Source: Solen grandis
Taxonomy: Eukaryota > Mollusca > Bivalvia > Adapedonta > Solenidae
Assembly: GCA_021229015.1 (NCBI GenBank)
Contig: CM037781.1
Coordinates: 69,338,173 to 69,402,172, forward strand
Length of the DNA: 64,000 bases
Direction: 5' to 3'
Part shown: positions 33,896 to 45,644 of the stretch, piece after piece
Layout of the letters: each line of letters begins with the position of its first letter
How positions within the stretch are numbered: position 1 is the first letter of the stretch
Notes under the pieces: model-generated
What the model saw: the letters and a program-made list of their open reading frames with translations, nothing else
Databases searched by the model: none
What the model was told of the DNA's origin: nothing
Program-made: the position numbers and the translations under genes

Positions 33896-34233
33896 TTAAA
33901 CAAGTGTTACAATGATTTAAGTTTTGTCAAATCATTTTATTTCGTTATTAAATATCATTTGCGCTTTTGGTTACCCATAACCCTTTGACGTTTTGAACAT
34001 TCATTTAGACCGTTTTTAAAAACTTTGCAATTCCCGACTTTTTTTTTGCTCTATCGAAAATTTGTTGTACAAGCATATTCCAAATTTATGATAAATATAA
34101 CCTTGTGAAAATAATGTTTAAACAATGTAATTTTAAATTGCCACTTGAGATACCATGACGTTTTTAAAGTGTAGATTTTTAAAAAACAAATGAAAACAAT
34201 GTATCGTTCAAGACCGCAAGTAATTTTTGTCTG
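33896..34233. other. AT-rich interval, no gene
   Basis: No counterpart found at the expected position left of 13.33 kb, so the duplication ends or diverges here. The 157-codon minus-strand frame at 34,051-34,524 extends through the neighbouring MITE and is rejected. Confidence 0.5.
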
Positions 34234-34722
34234 TAATGCGGCGTTCACACATGTCGAAGGCTCCCGTTTGAGTCGACGGCTAGACCGAAAAAAAAAAGTC
34301 GGTTTTATTTCCCCAAATGTCCTATCTTGTCTGAACCAGTCTATATGTTCGTAACAGAGCCCCACGGTGGGGGAATGGTCGGAGAGGTGCCAAGCACTCC
34401 GACAGTTAGGTGGCCCCCGTAACATTGGGGAAACTACCGATTTTGTTAGTGGGATTAAAAATTGTACTATGTCGTGACAAATTCTGCTGTATCGGATCAG
34501 AATGTTGAAAACGGTAATGGGCAAATTTATGCGGGAAACGGTGGATGGGGAGCCCCGAAAAATATCTATTGTTTCAGATTAAATAATTTTTTTTTAAAAT
34601 TTTAAAAAAATTTGAATTTCCAGCCCGAATCACAGATTTGATCAGTTTTTTGACACTTTTAAATGGGTAATGGTCCTATCAAGGACGGCAGTAAAAACCC
34701 TAAATGTTGACCTGGGCCACGG
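34234..34722 (+). mobile_element. Internally deleted, error-rich copy of the 51.5-kb MITE
   Basis: Starts 'aatgcggcgttcacacatg' and ends near 'atcaaggacggcagtaaaa', matching both ends of 51,508-52,365. It lacks roughly the middle third, from about 51,805 to 52,035. Homopolymer differences illustrate the error profile of this contig half. Confidence 0.8.
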
Positions 34723-35319
34723 GACTTGCTCCCAACCACACACCACACCCAAAACCACCACTGTACAACCTTCAATAAGGGTGGACATCTTTTCAGGGGG
34801 GACTCGCTTCAACTCCGTTTTTTCAAATCATTCAAATAATTATGAATTTAAACATACGGAATCCTCAAATTTTTAATTTCCTACAAATATACAAATTGTC
34901 GTGAAAATTCCTCCTTTGATGTTTTTTTGTTTGAAATATATGCGAACCGAGAAAAGGAAACAAAAGGGGCCCAGGCAGTACTTCGGGATGATTCGGTTTT
35001 TCCGCAAAATTTGGGTCAGCGAATTGCGATTTTTTTCCCCGCAATCTGTCAAACCGTTTTTTTTAAAATTTATTAAAAGGGGCTACTACGGGCGTTGAAA
35101 GAAAAAAAAAACCCAGGCATAGGGAGAAATAGCTGTTTTTGGGTAATTTTCTTTTTGTAAAATAAATTATTTAAAGATTTAGATTAAATTCACTTGCTGT
35201 GATGTGTGTTTTAAATTGAAATAAATATCACAGGGTTTTGAAGTTCAGTTTTTTAAAAATAAAATTCTGAAAAAAAGACTCCATCATACAAACAATTTTT
35301 TTTAATTGGGATACTAAAT

Positions 35320-36990
35320 TCTGGGGCTGAAATAAGTTTTCGAACATAGGCCCAAAAATTTTTTTGGATTAAAGAGCTTCAGGATGGATGAAAGTTGAAA
35401 CTTACCCTTTGCGTTGGAAGAATTTCTACAATATTTCGATCAGACTTCTTTTAAATCGTCATGTGACGTCTAAGCGTATTTTTAAATTTTTTCATTTGAG
35501 GGAAATGTTTTCGAAGGCCAGTTGTGCGAAAATGAAAATTTCGGTTTTGAAGAAAATTAAGTGTTTTAAAAAGAAAGATCTCAGCACCCTAGCGTCACTG
35601 ACTCACAGCAAAAAAATAGTGAAAATGGTTTTTCGCGTCTCAGGCATTTAGGGTGGGTTTTTCTTCAAATTTTCACGTGGTACATCTTGAAACAAGGTAT
35701 GCATATCCTGTCAGCTAACAAAATTTCCAAAGACCGAAGTTCTGGGGCGAAAAAAGATTCGAACATGGGGCCGAAAATTTTCTTTTAAGTTTTAAAGGCT
35801 TCGGGATATGGAAAGTAAAACTTACACAGTTTGCAGTTCTGCGAATTCCTCATTTTTGAGTCGTACGTCATAGAGTCATGCGACGTCAAAAGCAACTTCT
35901 TAATTTTCATTTTAGGGCAATGATTTCGCAGGGCCCAGTTTTTGGGATAATGAAAATTTCAACTTTTGACAGAAAAACTATGCGTTTTTTGAACAAAAGC
36001 AACTTCACCCCTTACGTCACTGACGTCAAGCAAAAAATGTAAAAAAATTGGTTTGCGCCTACGCCGTCTTTTTATGGTCGGTTTTCTTAAAATTTTCAAG
36101 GGGTACATCTTGAAACTAAAGGTGTATACCCTGTCACAAACCGAAATCCGAAAGACTGAAGTTCTTGGCTGAAATAAGTTTTTCGAACATAGGACCAAAA
36201 ATTTCATTTTAGGTTGAAGAGCTTCGGGATGAGATAGAAAGCAAAACTTACACAGTTTGCAGTTCTCCCAAAATTTTTCACTAGATTTGAGTTGTGCGTC
36301 ATATGAGTAGTTAGTCATAACATACCTTTTAATTTCATTTTAGTGCAAAAATTCGACTGATGCCAGTTGTTCAGAATAAAAAAAATTTCGAGTTTAACGA
36401 ACAAGCGTTTTGAAAAAAAGCATCTCGCCCCCTTGACTCATGTGACGTCACTTTTAAAAAATGTGAAAAAAGGGGTTTTCCGCTCTCAGCCGCCATTTAT
36501 GGTGGGTTTTTATTAAAATTTTTCACAGATGGTAATCTTGAAAAAAAGGTGTTTTTCCGTCGCCCGAGTTCTGTGGTGAAAAAAGACCCAAACATGGGCT
36601 GAAAATTTTCATTTTAATTAAAAGTTCAGGATAGATAGAAATTAAAACTTAACAGTTTGCAGTTCTGCAAAATTTCTTCATATATTTGAGTCTTGACGTC
36701 TAAAACGTCATGTGACGCTAAGCTACTCTTAATTTTCTTTTTAAAGGGCAATAATTTTGACATGATGCCAGTTGTTCAGAATAATAAAAAATTTCCCGGT
36801 TCGAAAGTAAAGTAGCACTTTGAACAAAAAATTTTTCAGCCCTTGACTCTGTGACGTAAAAAGCTAAAAGAAGTCCTACAAAAAAAAAAAAATAAGAAAA
36901 AGGTAGAAAATTTTATTTTATTTTTATAAGGAATTTAAATTTAATATTTTTCTTTTTAGCAGAAAGTCCTTCTTTCATCAACGAATGAAA
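35320..36990 (-). repeat. Satellite family A and hairpin junction in inverted orientation
   Basis: About three and a half A units on the minus strand ('cacagtttgcagttctg', 'catcttgaaactaa', 'gtcagct'), closing at 36,950-36,990 with 'agcagaaagtccttctttca', the complement of the 8.28-8.31-kb junction. TGACGTCA motifs are mostly broken by errors or decay. Confidence 0.85.
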
Positions 36991-37279
36991 TCTGTTATTA
37001 TTTGATATTGAAACCCAAAATTTTTTTTCTAATTCAGTAATCTTAAAGTTACTTTCATTTTAAAACTGCAGAAAAAGCGAGTGCTTTAAAAAAATTTTCC
37101 CATGAAATTTATTTACCTATATTCTTTTTATTTTTCGGCTTTATATAGTTTTTTTTTTGAAAATAAGTAACTTCTAAAAACCGAAGTTCCGGACTGAGAA
37201 AAAATTTCGGTTTAGAGAGGTTTTCCAGTTAGGGAGGTTTTTGTCAAAACCGGGAAAGGATGCATGTACTGTTGATTTT

Positions 37280-37405
37280 CTATCTATTACTCTCTCTCTC
37301 TCTTTTTGGTATTATTTTTTCTCTCTTCTATCTGTTTTCTCTCTCTATTTTTTTTCTCTCTTCTGTTTTCTTTTTTTCTCTCTCTTTTTTTCTTTCTCTC
37401 AAAAA
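37280..37405. repeat. CT-rich low-complexity tract
   Basis: Dense CTCTCT/TTTTCT sequence. A 93-residue SLFSL-rich frame over it is low-complexity. Confidence 0.9.
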
Positions 37406-37637
37406 GTTAAGCCTGTTCAAATTAAACTAAATTTCTTTTTAGGGGGGAAGTGTATGTTTATGTTTTTTATTCACCCTATTAAAAAAGCAATAAACACAAA
37501 TTTTAAAAATAAATTTAATTGAAATTTTTAAATTAAAACAACAGTGTTTTATAGCATATGTTAAAAAGTAGGAAAAAAAATTACTTTTAAAAAACATTAA
37601 ATAGGTGAGTAATTTTTTTCATTGTGGAATTTTTTGA

Positions 37638-38045
37638 TCATGTGCTAACCCAGGCGGGGTTTCGGGGTCTAGTCGTGTCCTCTTGATCATCTCCCCGGGG
37701 TTTTAACGAGCTGGTCGTGGGCTAAAACGAGTTTTTTTTCCCATGTCTGATGTTTCCTGTTTCAGTCTTGTAAAGTTTGCCAACCCTCAGCTTCCCAATC
37801 AAACTATTGACCCAGCATGGCAAGGGGGATTTCATCTCGTCGTTTTAAATTTTTCCCCCCGTCACATTGAGGTCCTGCTGTCAGCTTCGTTGTCAGTGAA
37901 AAATCCTCCCTTTGAAGCAGCGCGGATTTTTTTGGGGGTTTCACATCCTTCCATGACGCGAATCCACATGATGGCATCAAGGAGGGTCCCCTTCTTAGAT
38001 GCCCTGTACAGTTTTCGCGATTTTTGGCTAAAATCTTGTAGTTTT
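37638..38045 (-). CDS. Candidate exon(s) of an unidentified gene, frameshifted by sequence errors
   Basis: The GC content rises locally and the minus strand reads like protein in consecutive segments. 'GTLLDAIMWIRVMEGCETPK' and downstream 'GGFFTDNEADSRTSM' run from about 38,020 to 37,865. After a homopolymer frameshift, 'NSLIGKLRVGKLYKTETGN' lies near 37,750-37,810. 'DQEDTTRPRNPAWVST' then ends at a TGA at 37,638-37,640. One in-frame TAG near 37,720 sits beside a T run and may be an error. Composition is rich in charged residues, unlike the plus-strand 109-codon frame over the same place (37,743-38,072), which is hydrophobic. I do not recognise the family. Possible C-terminal exon of a gene whose other parts are at 38.25-39.62 kb, or a pseudogene. 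Confidence 0.4.
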
Positions 38046-38249
38046 TATCAAAACTTTTTTTTTTATTTTTAAGGGTGAATTATTTTTTTTGGGGAAAAAT
38101 TAGTTACTTTAAGGTTTTTTATAACCCACTTTTTAGAAAAAAGGGGGGGATTTTATTTAAATTTTTGATTTTTAACTTGTAAAAGAATTTTTCCAGCCTT
38201 ATTAAAATAGTAAAATTGTAATTTTTCATTTTTATACCTGGGATTTAAG

Positions 38250-38830
38250 GCTTTTCCAACCAATGGTTTCAACTTCTTCCCGTAGCACTAAAAAGCAAAC
38301 AACACAGTGACCTTTTCAATAATTAGCCCCCCTGGTTCCTGTCCTTTCACAGCCAGAGTCTTTTCGAAACAGCCTTAAAATATAATCCCATTTCGTACAA
38401 ATGAAAAAGTCCCCATCTCGGTTTTCCACTGTAAGCCCCCCCTTCAGTCGTCCTTTTGTCCACCCCCAGTCCCTTTTTAACCTAGCCTTTCACCCACAGT
38501 TTAAACTTTTACAAAAACCTTGATTTCCCCTTTTCCCGCCATCCCCTTGGAAGCCTTGAGTCCCAATCTCTGTCCTTTGCATTGGATGGCCCTTTTCCTG
38601 AAAAAAAGCACTCCAGTACTGGCAATTCTTGAGCGGGGGGGGGTGAACCATTTTATACAAGGCCGTTTAGCCTCTTGTATCTACAGCTGTTTTCTGAAGC
38701 GTATTTCTTGGAGTCTGCGTTTTTTTTCCCATTGCTCCTGGGCTGCGCTTTCTTCTTAGGTGTCTAAGACGGTGGACTTCCCCAAAGCCGTACGTCTGAC
38801 CAAGGGCCTAAAAAAAATAAAACATCATAA
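38250..38830 (-). CDS. Candidate exon blocks, same unidentified gene
   Basis: Minus-strand reading gives protein-like pieces in different frames: 'GQTYGFGEVHRLRHLRRKRS' near 38,745-38,805, 'QYWSAFFQEKGHPMQRTEIG' near 38,560-38,620 and 'LTVENRDGDFFICTKWDYIL' near 38,380-38,440. Frame changes fall at inflated runs (for example g8 at 38,634-38,641), as expected from base errors. Intervening AT-rich sequence could be introns. No domain is identified. A 79-codon plus-strand frame (38,520-38,759) overlaps and is the less plausible reading. Confidence 0.33.
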
Positions 38831-39229
38831 AGGATTTTGATAACAAAATGTGCTTATAAACTTTTAAATTTTTACAATAGAAAACAGTGAAAAAAAATAA
38901 GACCACAGTTCATTTAAAACTAAATATTTTTTCTTAATCTACAGTTATTTTTTTAAAAGTCCCTTTTTTTTAACACCACCACGAGATTGGTTTTGGGGGC
39001 AGACTCTGTTTTCCCTTAAAACAATTAAAACCCGTCTAGGGTTAAAATCAACTTTCGAGCTTTCTGGGGGAGTAGACTGATGCTTGCTTTTTAACACTTG
39101 ATCATACTGATTTAAAATCGTTTTTTTCCATTTTTTAAAAAATCAAACGAAATATTACTCCAATTTAGTTTTTTCACCTTTTAATTGCATCACCGAAACG
39201 CCGGGGAAATGTCAGGGAAATTCATCCCT

Positions 39230-39620
39230 GCAAATTATTGCAGTTTGACTGAATAACCCCAAAGAAGTAAAACACCTCTACCCCTCTTCCGGGCCCCAAT
39301 CTTTCCCAAAACCCCCCCGAAAAGGTGTAAAAACGTCACTTGCGTCAAACCCCTCAAATTAATAACCTGTGTTTGCTGCACGCGCCCTTCAGTTAGAGTT
39401 ATCTTTCCGGGAATTCATTTTCACAACTTTGGAATCCACGCACCGCAAACCTTTCGGGTTTTTCATCGATAGCTGAGGTTGTCATTTTTGGGGAATTTAA
39501 TTGAATTGTATTGAATCGTCCCCCAAAAAAGTGTCCGGGTTTTTTTAATTCAGAGGTTTTCGATTTTCCCGAGGTATTTTTTAAAAAATAAAGAACAGAT
39601 AATTTGGGGCCGAACATTTC
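39230..39620 (-). CDS. Candidate upstream exon, same unidentified gene
   Basis: A 72-codon minus-strand frame (39,399-39,617) contains 'MTTSAIDEKPERFAVRGFQS' and ends NEFPER-stop. One frame over, the translation continues without a stop for more than 50 codons, starting 'ITLTEGRVQQTQVINLRGLT' (39,240-39,395). The join falls at a probable indel near 39,400. Lies 5' of the blocks at 38.25-38.83 and 37.64-38.05 kb on the same strand, with AT-rich intron-like spacing. Function unknown; could also be a decayed transposon frame. Confidence 0.33.
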
Positions 39621-39699
39621 GTTCGGGTTTTTGGGAGGATTCCCATTTTCAGAGGTTCGGGTTTTTGGGGTTCCCTGACACCTTTTTTTTTTTTTAAGA

Positions 39700-41400
39700 A
39701 CATATAAAAAAAGCTAAAAGTTTCCAAACAGTTTTAATATTATTTGGTTATTTTCAAAAAGTTCCTTATGCATATCTCCCTAAGCTGGGTTACTGTAAGC
39801 ACTTCACTATGTTTTTTGTTTTTGATTCTGGTTTTGGCAATTTTTCCTATCATTTCCCAAAATTATTTTTTGTTGAACTGTTTTTATAAATCTTTTTTGT
39901 CGAAAAAAAAATTTCATTTGTAGTTTTTGCAGAAAAAAAAAAAAATCCCCGTCCAGCGTTACGAGAATATCAAAGTTAACCTTTATGGAGGTGACAAATT
40001 TGTAAAACATTTTAATGGTGTTAGGAACAAAAAAACCCAATTCCCAAATTTCCCCCGCCTGATACTTATAGGGTTACTTGGTTTTTTGTTATGGAATCGA
40101 CAAAAGAAAAGGGCGATAAGGCATCTTTAAATTTTTTGGTTTAACAGTTTGCCATCCCTCATGCACTGATGGGTCTAGTTTAGGGTCTGGCATAGCCTGA
40201 GCGAAAAGAGGTAATCACGGATACCGGAAACTGTCTGTTTGGCATTTTTTTTGTCCCTTTTAGCAAAAAGATCAAAGGAAAAAAAAGAAATATAACGGGA
40301 TCTTAATGTTTTGATTTGTGACAGTTTTCCATCGCTCATGCATTTTTATTGGGGTGACTGGTCTAGCCTGCAGCGGGGTGTGGCAATAAAAAAAGGAAAC
40401 GTGGGCAAATGAATACTGCGTTTGTAAAAAAATAAGGTGGGAAAAAAGGAAAAAATAGAAAAATACAAAAATAAAAATTTTTTAAAGAAAAAACGGGTCC
40501 ATTGAGACCCGCATTTTAACCCAAAATGTGTTATTCCTGGGGGATAATTTAAAAGAAATCCTGTGACATTTCATAAAATGTCAATTCCCCTTGTTTTGAC
40601 ATTTTAAAAGCTTTTTAAAGTGAAGTTATATGCAGCTTGTGGAATTTATGGTTTTTTGGGGTGTGCACTTTAATTTTAATGCATTTTACATACCTGTTTA
40701 TGCATTTTAGGCTGTTACATATATTTCAGCTTTAATGAAAAAGGTGAAATTGGGTTTTTCTGCCCAGGTTTCCTTTTTATTTTTAAATTTTTTACTAAAT
40801 TTGGGACAACTGGGAGCTAAAATTTATTTAAAAAAGCTTCCCCTAAAAAATTCAGGCTTTAAAAATTGATATTTGATGTGCCATTGTCTAAGGACCTCTA
40901 CCCCTTTGTTTAAAAACATGACCCCGGGGTAAAATTGGGTTTTTCAAGCTTAAACAGGGGAAAACTTGAAAATTCCCAAAAAACCCCAGCCTGCAGTTTA
41001 GTATTTATATTAAACAGACCCCGTGGGGCATCTATCAAATTTCTTGGGGCAAAAATTTGTCCCACCTAGGGGGATGGATTTTAAATAGACCACGCGAACT
41101 TTGGGGACTCGAAAAATGGGAAAACCATCTTTACTCAAAAACCCTTTCAAGGTCCCGGCAAAAATGTTTTTAGTCACCCGGACAACGTGCTCATGGGGTT
41201 TTTTGATCCCTTTTTTCCGTCGTCCGGCTTTCGTCGTTGTCAACAATTTTTTTAAAAAACTCTTCTGAACCCCTGAAAGGGGTTTTGACCAAATTCACAG
41301 GAACTCCTTTATGCCCTCTATCAAAGTTGTAAATTATTCGATTTGGGCAAAAAGAGGTCCAGGGGGCTAAAAAAGTTTTAAAAAAAGCAAACTTTGAAAA
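39700..41400. other. No gene recognised
   Basis: Low-accuracy sequence. 40,140-40,400 contains a short duplication ('gccatccctcatgcactgat' and 'ccatcgctcatgcattttta'), so probably a two-copy tandem. No supported coding frame. Confidence 0.45.
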
Positions 41401-42650
41401 ATTTTTTCGAAAAAAATACATGGGCCCAAGGGTTTGTATTTCATATGTAGCAAATTTAAGGTCATTACCAGATTGTTCAAAACATAGCCAAACGGGATAA
41501 ATGCCCCCCCCGGGGGTACTTGTTTTAATAGAGTTATATAGGGAAAATTTTAAAAAACTTCTTCTATGAATCCATTTGCCAAGTTAGATTTTGGATGTAG
41601 TTCATCTAAAAGGGTTTATTACCAAGATTGTTCAAAAAAATGACCCCACGGTGATAAAAGCCCCCGCCCCGGGGTCCTTGTTTTACAAGGGGTTATATAG
41701 GAAATCTTTAAAATTTTTTTCATGAAACCCTAAGGGCCGAGATTAGATAATTTTGGTTTGCACATCTTTTGGGTTTATTCCAAAATTGTTCAAAAATGAC
41801 CCTTAGTGATAAAAACCCCCCCCCCTGGGTCAATGTTTTCTAAGTTTTATAGGAAAATCTTTAAAAAAACTTTTTCTTTTTTCCTTTGGCCTAGAGCTTT
41901 GATATTTTGGTATGTAGCATCATCTTATGGTTTTTACCAAGATTGTTCAAAACATAGCCCTATGGGGATAAAAGCCCCCCCCCCAGGGGGCACTTGTTTT
42001 TCATAGATTTTATAAAAACTTTAAAAAACTTTTTTTTTCAATCATAAGGCCGAGCTTGATATTTATAGTGCATCATTAAAGGTCATTACCAGATTGTTTA
42101 AAAAAAAAGCCAAACGGTGATAAATGCCCCTGCACCGGGGACTTTTTTCATAGAGTTTTTAGGAAATCTTTTTAAAATCTTTTCTATGAATCCTAAGGGC
42201 CTAGAGATTAAAATGTGGTAGTAGCATCATCTAAGGGTTTTTATTCCAAGATGTTCAAATCTAGCCAACGGTGATAAATGCCCCGCCCAGGGGTCACTTG
42301 TTTAACTAGAGTTTTATAGGAAAATTTTAAAAAAACTTCTTTTATGAATCCATAAAGGGCCCAGGAATTAGATATTTGGGTTTTAGCATCTCTAATGGGG
42401 ATTACCAAGTTGTACAAATCATGATATGGGATAAATGCCCCCCCACCAGGGGTCACTTGTTTTACATAAGTTATATGGAAAATCTTTAAAAAAAATTCCT
42501 ACTATGAAACCTAAGCCTTAGCTTAGATTTTTGGTATTGCTCATTAATGGTTATTATCAAATTTTCAAATGGTGGCCCCTTTTGGGATAAATGCCCCCCC
42601 ACTAAACTTCTCCCTCTGAAACCTAAGGCCCCTGCTTTTTATTTGGTGTG
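41400..42650. repeat. ~155-bp tandem repeat in poor sequence
   Basis: About eight units with 'ccaagattgttcaaaacatag', 'gataaatgcccc', 'ggggtcacttgtttt' and 'atgaatcctaaggcc', starting near 41,478, 41,635, 41,790, 41,950, 42,105, 42,255, 42,415 and 42,565. A dispersed relative with the same plan continues at 43,290-43,880. Frames here are artefacts. Confidence 0.85.
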
Positions 42651-43289
42651 TAGTATTGTCGGGCTAAAAAAGTTTAAAATGATTTAAAAATCAAATTTTG
42701 TCTGTTTTAAAAAAACCTTTTAATCAGTTGTACAAAGGGGACTCAGGGGGCGTTTTTAGGGGATCATGGCCCTCTTGTTATTCTTTATTTTTTGACCTTG
42801 GTGATCGAACACTGATGGGTGGAAAATCTTGAACTAAATTTCCGGGGCCCTAGGGGTTAAAGTTCTATTTTTCAACCCATCTGTACACCCAAATTTAAAA
42901 CCCTACTGTATGTTCGAAGTAATTTAATTTCGATGCGTGTGTTTTTTTTCCCCCCCTTTTTTCAGATTTTCATAAGCATTGTTATTGTTAATTTGTTTAT
43001 AATTGTTAAATTTACTTGTTTTTTTTGGTGTTTTTATGTTTTTGTATGCATAATACGTAATCTACTTTAAAAGATCGTGCTAAAGAAGGCCTTTAATAAA
43101 TAAAAATTTTTTTAAAAAATTATAAAATCAAATTTTTCCCCGGGGGTCGAACCCCGATTCAGAGCAAATTTCCTTCCCAGGTTCAAGTCCCGAGTTTGTG
43201 TATAAGGAAAAATGAATAATCTTGCAGAAACCCAAAAAACCTGAGTTTAGAGTTTCATTGTAAAATGACCAAATGAAACCTTACCCCAA

Positions 43290-43887
43290 AGTTCAATTTT
43301 GGCCTTTTGGGTCAGTATTGGCCCCTTCCCCGGGTCTTTTTATATTGACTTTTTTGCCCCCGCCCCAGGGGGGCATGATTTTACATAGGGTTCAAGGAAA
43401 GCTAGTAATCTCTTTTCAAAAACCACAAGGGCCTGGTTGAATATTTGGTGTAACTGGCATTAGGGTATTACCAAAAAATTTTTCAAAAAATTCCTGGGGT
43501 CAAAATTGACCCAGGGCCCCTTTGGGGCACTTGATTTTTCTAGACTTGTAAGAAAAAAGGGTAAAAAATTTTTTTGTCAGAAATGAAAAAGGGCCCGGGG
43601 TTTGAAATTTTTAGTAAAAGGCCTTAGGCCTTCCAATTTATTTAAAACTGGCCCCGGGGTAAAAATTTTCCTCCCTTTGGGGTTCCCCTTTATTTCTAGA
43701 CTTGTGAAGGAAAACTAAAAAAAATCTTCTTGTCGAAATTTTTGTTGGGAACAGACTTAGAAGTGTTCAAATCATGGCCCTGGGGTCAAATTGGCTCTCC
43801 CCCAGGGAATCACTTGATTTTTTATATAGAGATTTAGGAAAAACTAGAAAAAATTTTTGTCAGAAAACCCCATGTCAGAGTTTAAAT
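43290..43887. repeat. Diverged copies of a 'catggccctggggtcaaatt' tandem repeat
   Basis: Three to four units of ~150 bp with 'ggggtcaaaattgacccagg', 'gggcacttgatttttctaga' and 'tgtcagaaa'. Related in plan to 41.4-42.65 kb. Confidence 0.7.
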
Positions 43888-44065
43888 CAGTGGTGCTTTG
43901 TATAAATTGTCAAAATAGCTTTTACGTGGAAAGATTTCGATCATAAAATTTTTCTCAGTCACATCGTAACGTATCGAATCGTACCTTTTCATTCAATGTA
44001 TTACCATAAAAACGGGATCAATCGCATCGTACGTAACAATGGGGATATCATAAATGTAATTTGTA
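43888..44065 (+). mobile_element. Left end of another CAGTGGTGC TIR element
   Basis: Begins CAGTGGTGCT, then 'attgtcaaaatagct' and 'cacatcgtaacgtatcgaat...aaaacgggatcaatcgcatcg', aligning with 16,869-17,060. Inserted within the preceding tandem repeat. The right end is not found. Confidence 0.7.
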
Positions 44066-45640
44066 AAACCCTAAGTTAAAAATACGAAAACTTAAGATTT
44101 TGGCAGTCAAGTTTCGGGACCCTTTATTTATTATTTTATTTATTTTCTTTTTTTAAAAAAAAATTTTTTTCCCCATGTTTCTAAATTCTCATTTTTGGGA
44201 TGTGTATTAATTTTTTTATCTAAGTTAAATAAATTTTTTTACTTTTTATATAGGTACTGACTGTATATACATGTGAGTGGCCTATTTTACTTTTGCAACA
44301 ACGCCCTGGTCGTTAAGAATTTAATGCACGGTTGAAAAAATATTTATTTGAAAACAATTTAATGATTTTAAGTTTACGCTGGGCACATTATTCCTTAATT
44401 TTTTTGATGTGTTTTATAAAAATTTTTTATTTGAAAGTCTGATAATTTAAAGACTTAAATTGCCCCAATTTTTTAAAAAATTCCCATTGTCCGAGGTTGC
44501 TTCCTTGGTAATTTTTTTTCCGGACCTATTTCTTCGCAGTGTTTTGCTCGCTGCTCTTTTAAAAAATTTAAAGAGTGATCGTAAAATTTAAATTTTAGAC
44601 CCACAATATATTTTTTTGTATATTTTTTTTATTTCCCACTTTTTTATCCCCCCTTCTCTCTCTCTCTTCTCCCCAGTAATCATTAAAAAAAAAAAAAAAG
44701 TCATAAAACGCACAGAAAAATTTTCTTTTTTTTTTTCTCCCCCTCTTTCGTTGAATTAAAATAATCGGAGGTCTTTGGGTTCAATCCCAAACCCCGGGGA
44801 CATTTCTCCCGGGGATACGTCAACCCCAAGACGTAAAAAATTTGTACTTGATTTCCCCTTTTCTCCACTCGTCAAATTGGGGTTTTCTATGGGAACCGGA
44901 GAAACCTATGGTTTAGCAGGAACTTTCCCCTATATATCCGCTATTCCCTGAACATAAAAAAACCAAAGCGCTTTTTGGGAAATGATAGGGTTCGAATCGG
45001 GCTTTTTTGTTCCAAACCCCTGTCTTTTGAGCTTTTAAAAAAAACCAAAAAAAAGGGGCCCACAACAGAAGATCAACATACAGTCAACGCCCCTTATCGG
45101 GTTTTGGGGCCGCCAAATACCGCTTAGCACCGCGTGTGTTTGAGAATGCTATAGTTCTTTGTTTTTTTTAAAAAATTTTTGAAAAAAAAAATTAAAAATA
45201 AACATTATTTTATTTTAGGTTCTTTAAATAATTAAATTCATTGATTCTGGGTTTTTTCTTTTTTTTTTTTTTTTGTCTGTAATTTCCCAGATTCAATTCA
45301 GTGTACGGTTTATGGGGGATGTGAAGTTGGTTATGTAATCTTCACATTCTCATTTTAATAAATTTTTTTCCCCCGTCCATTGTTTATCCATCAATTTAAA
45401 AAAATTTTTGGGCCATTCCCCCCAAAAAAATTTATCGCTAAATTTGAAATTAACTAAGGTGTACTTATTATGATATATTGATTTATGGGAAACCCTTTTT
45501 AATGTTTAAAGAAAAAAATATTACCAGGGGTAACGTGGGTCTAATTTTCATTTATTTTTTTACTTCCGGTGAAAAAAAAAATTGGCTATTTTGGGGATTT
45601 TTAAAAAAAGCTGATAAAAAAATTTTGATGTTGATAATAA
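44066..45640. other. No gene recognised
   Basis: Low-accuracy AT-rich sequence with CT-rich and poly-A runs. Two tRNA B-box-like words ('gggttcaatccc' near 44,778 and 'gggttcgaatc' near 44,989) hint at SINE remnants, but no matching A box is clear. Confidence 0.4.
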
Positions 45641-45644
45641 AAAA

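Noticed and set aside
34051..34524. Longest frame in the window, 157 residues (-)
   Set aside because: It runs through the antisense of the deleted MITE copy; the clean paralogue at 51.5 kb does not preserve the frame.
37743..38072. 109-residue plus-strand frame
   Set aside because: It overlaps the better minus-strand reading and ends in a phenylalanine/tyrosine-rich tail from a T-run in low-quality sequence.
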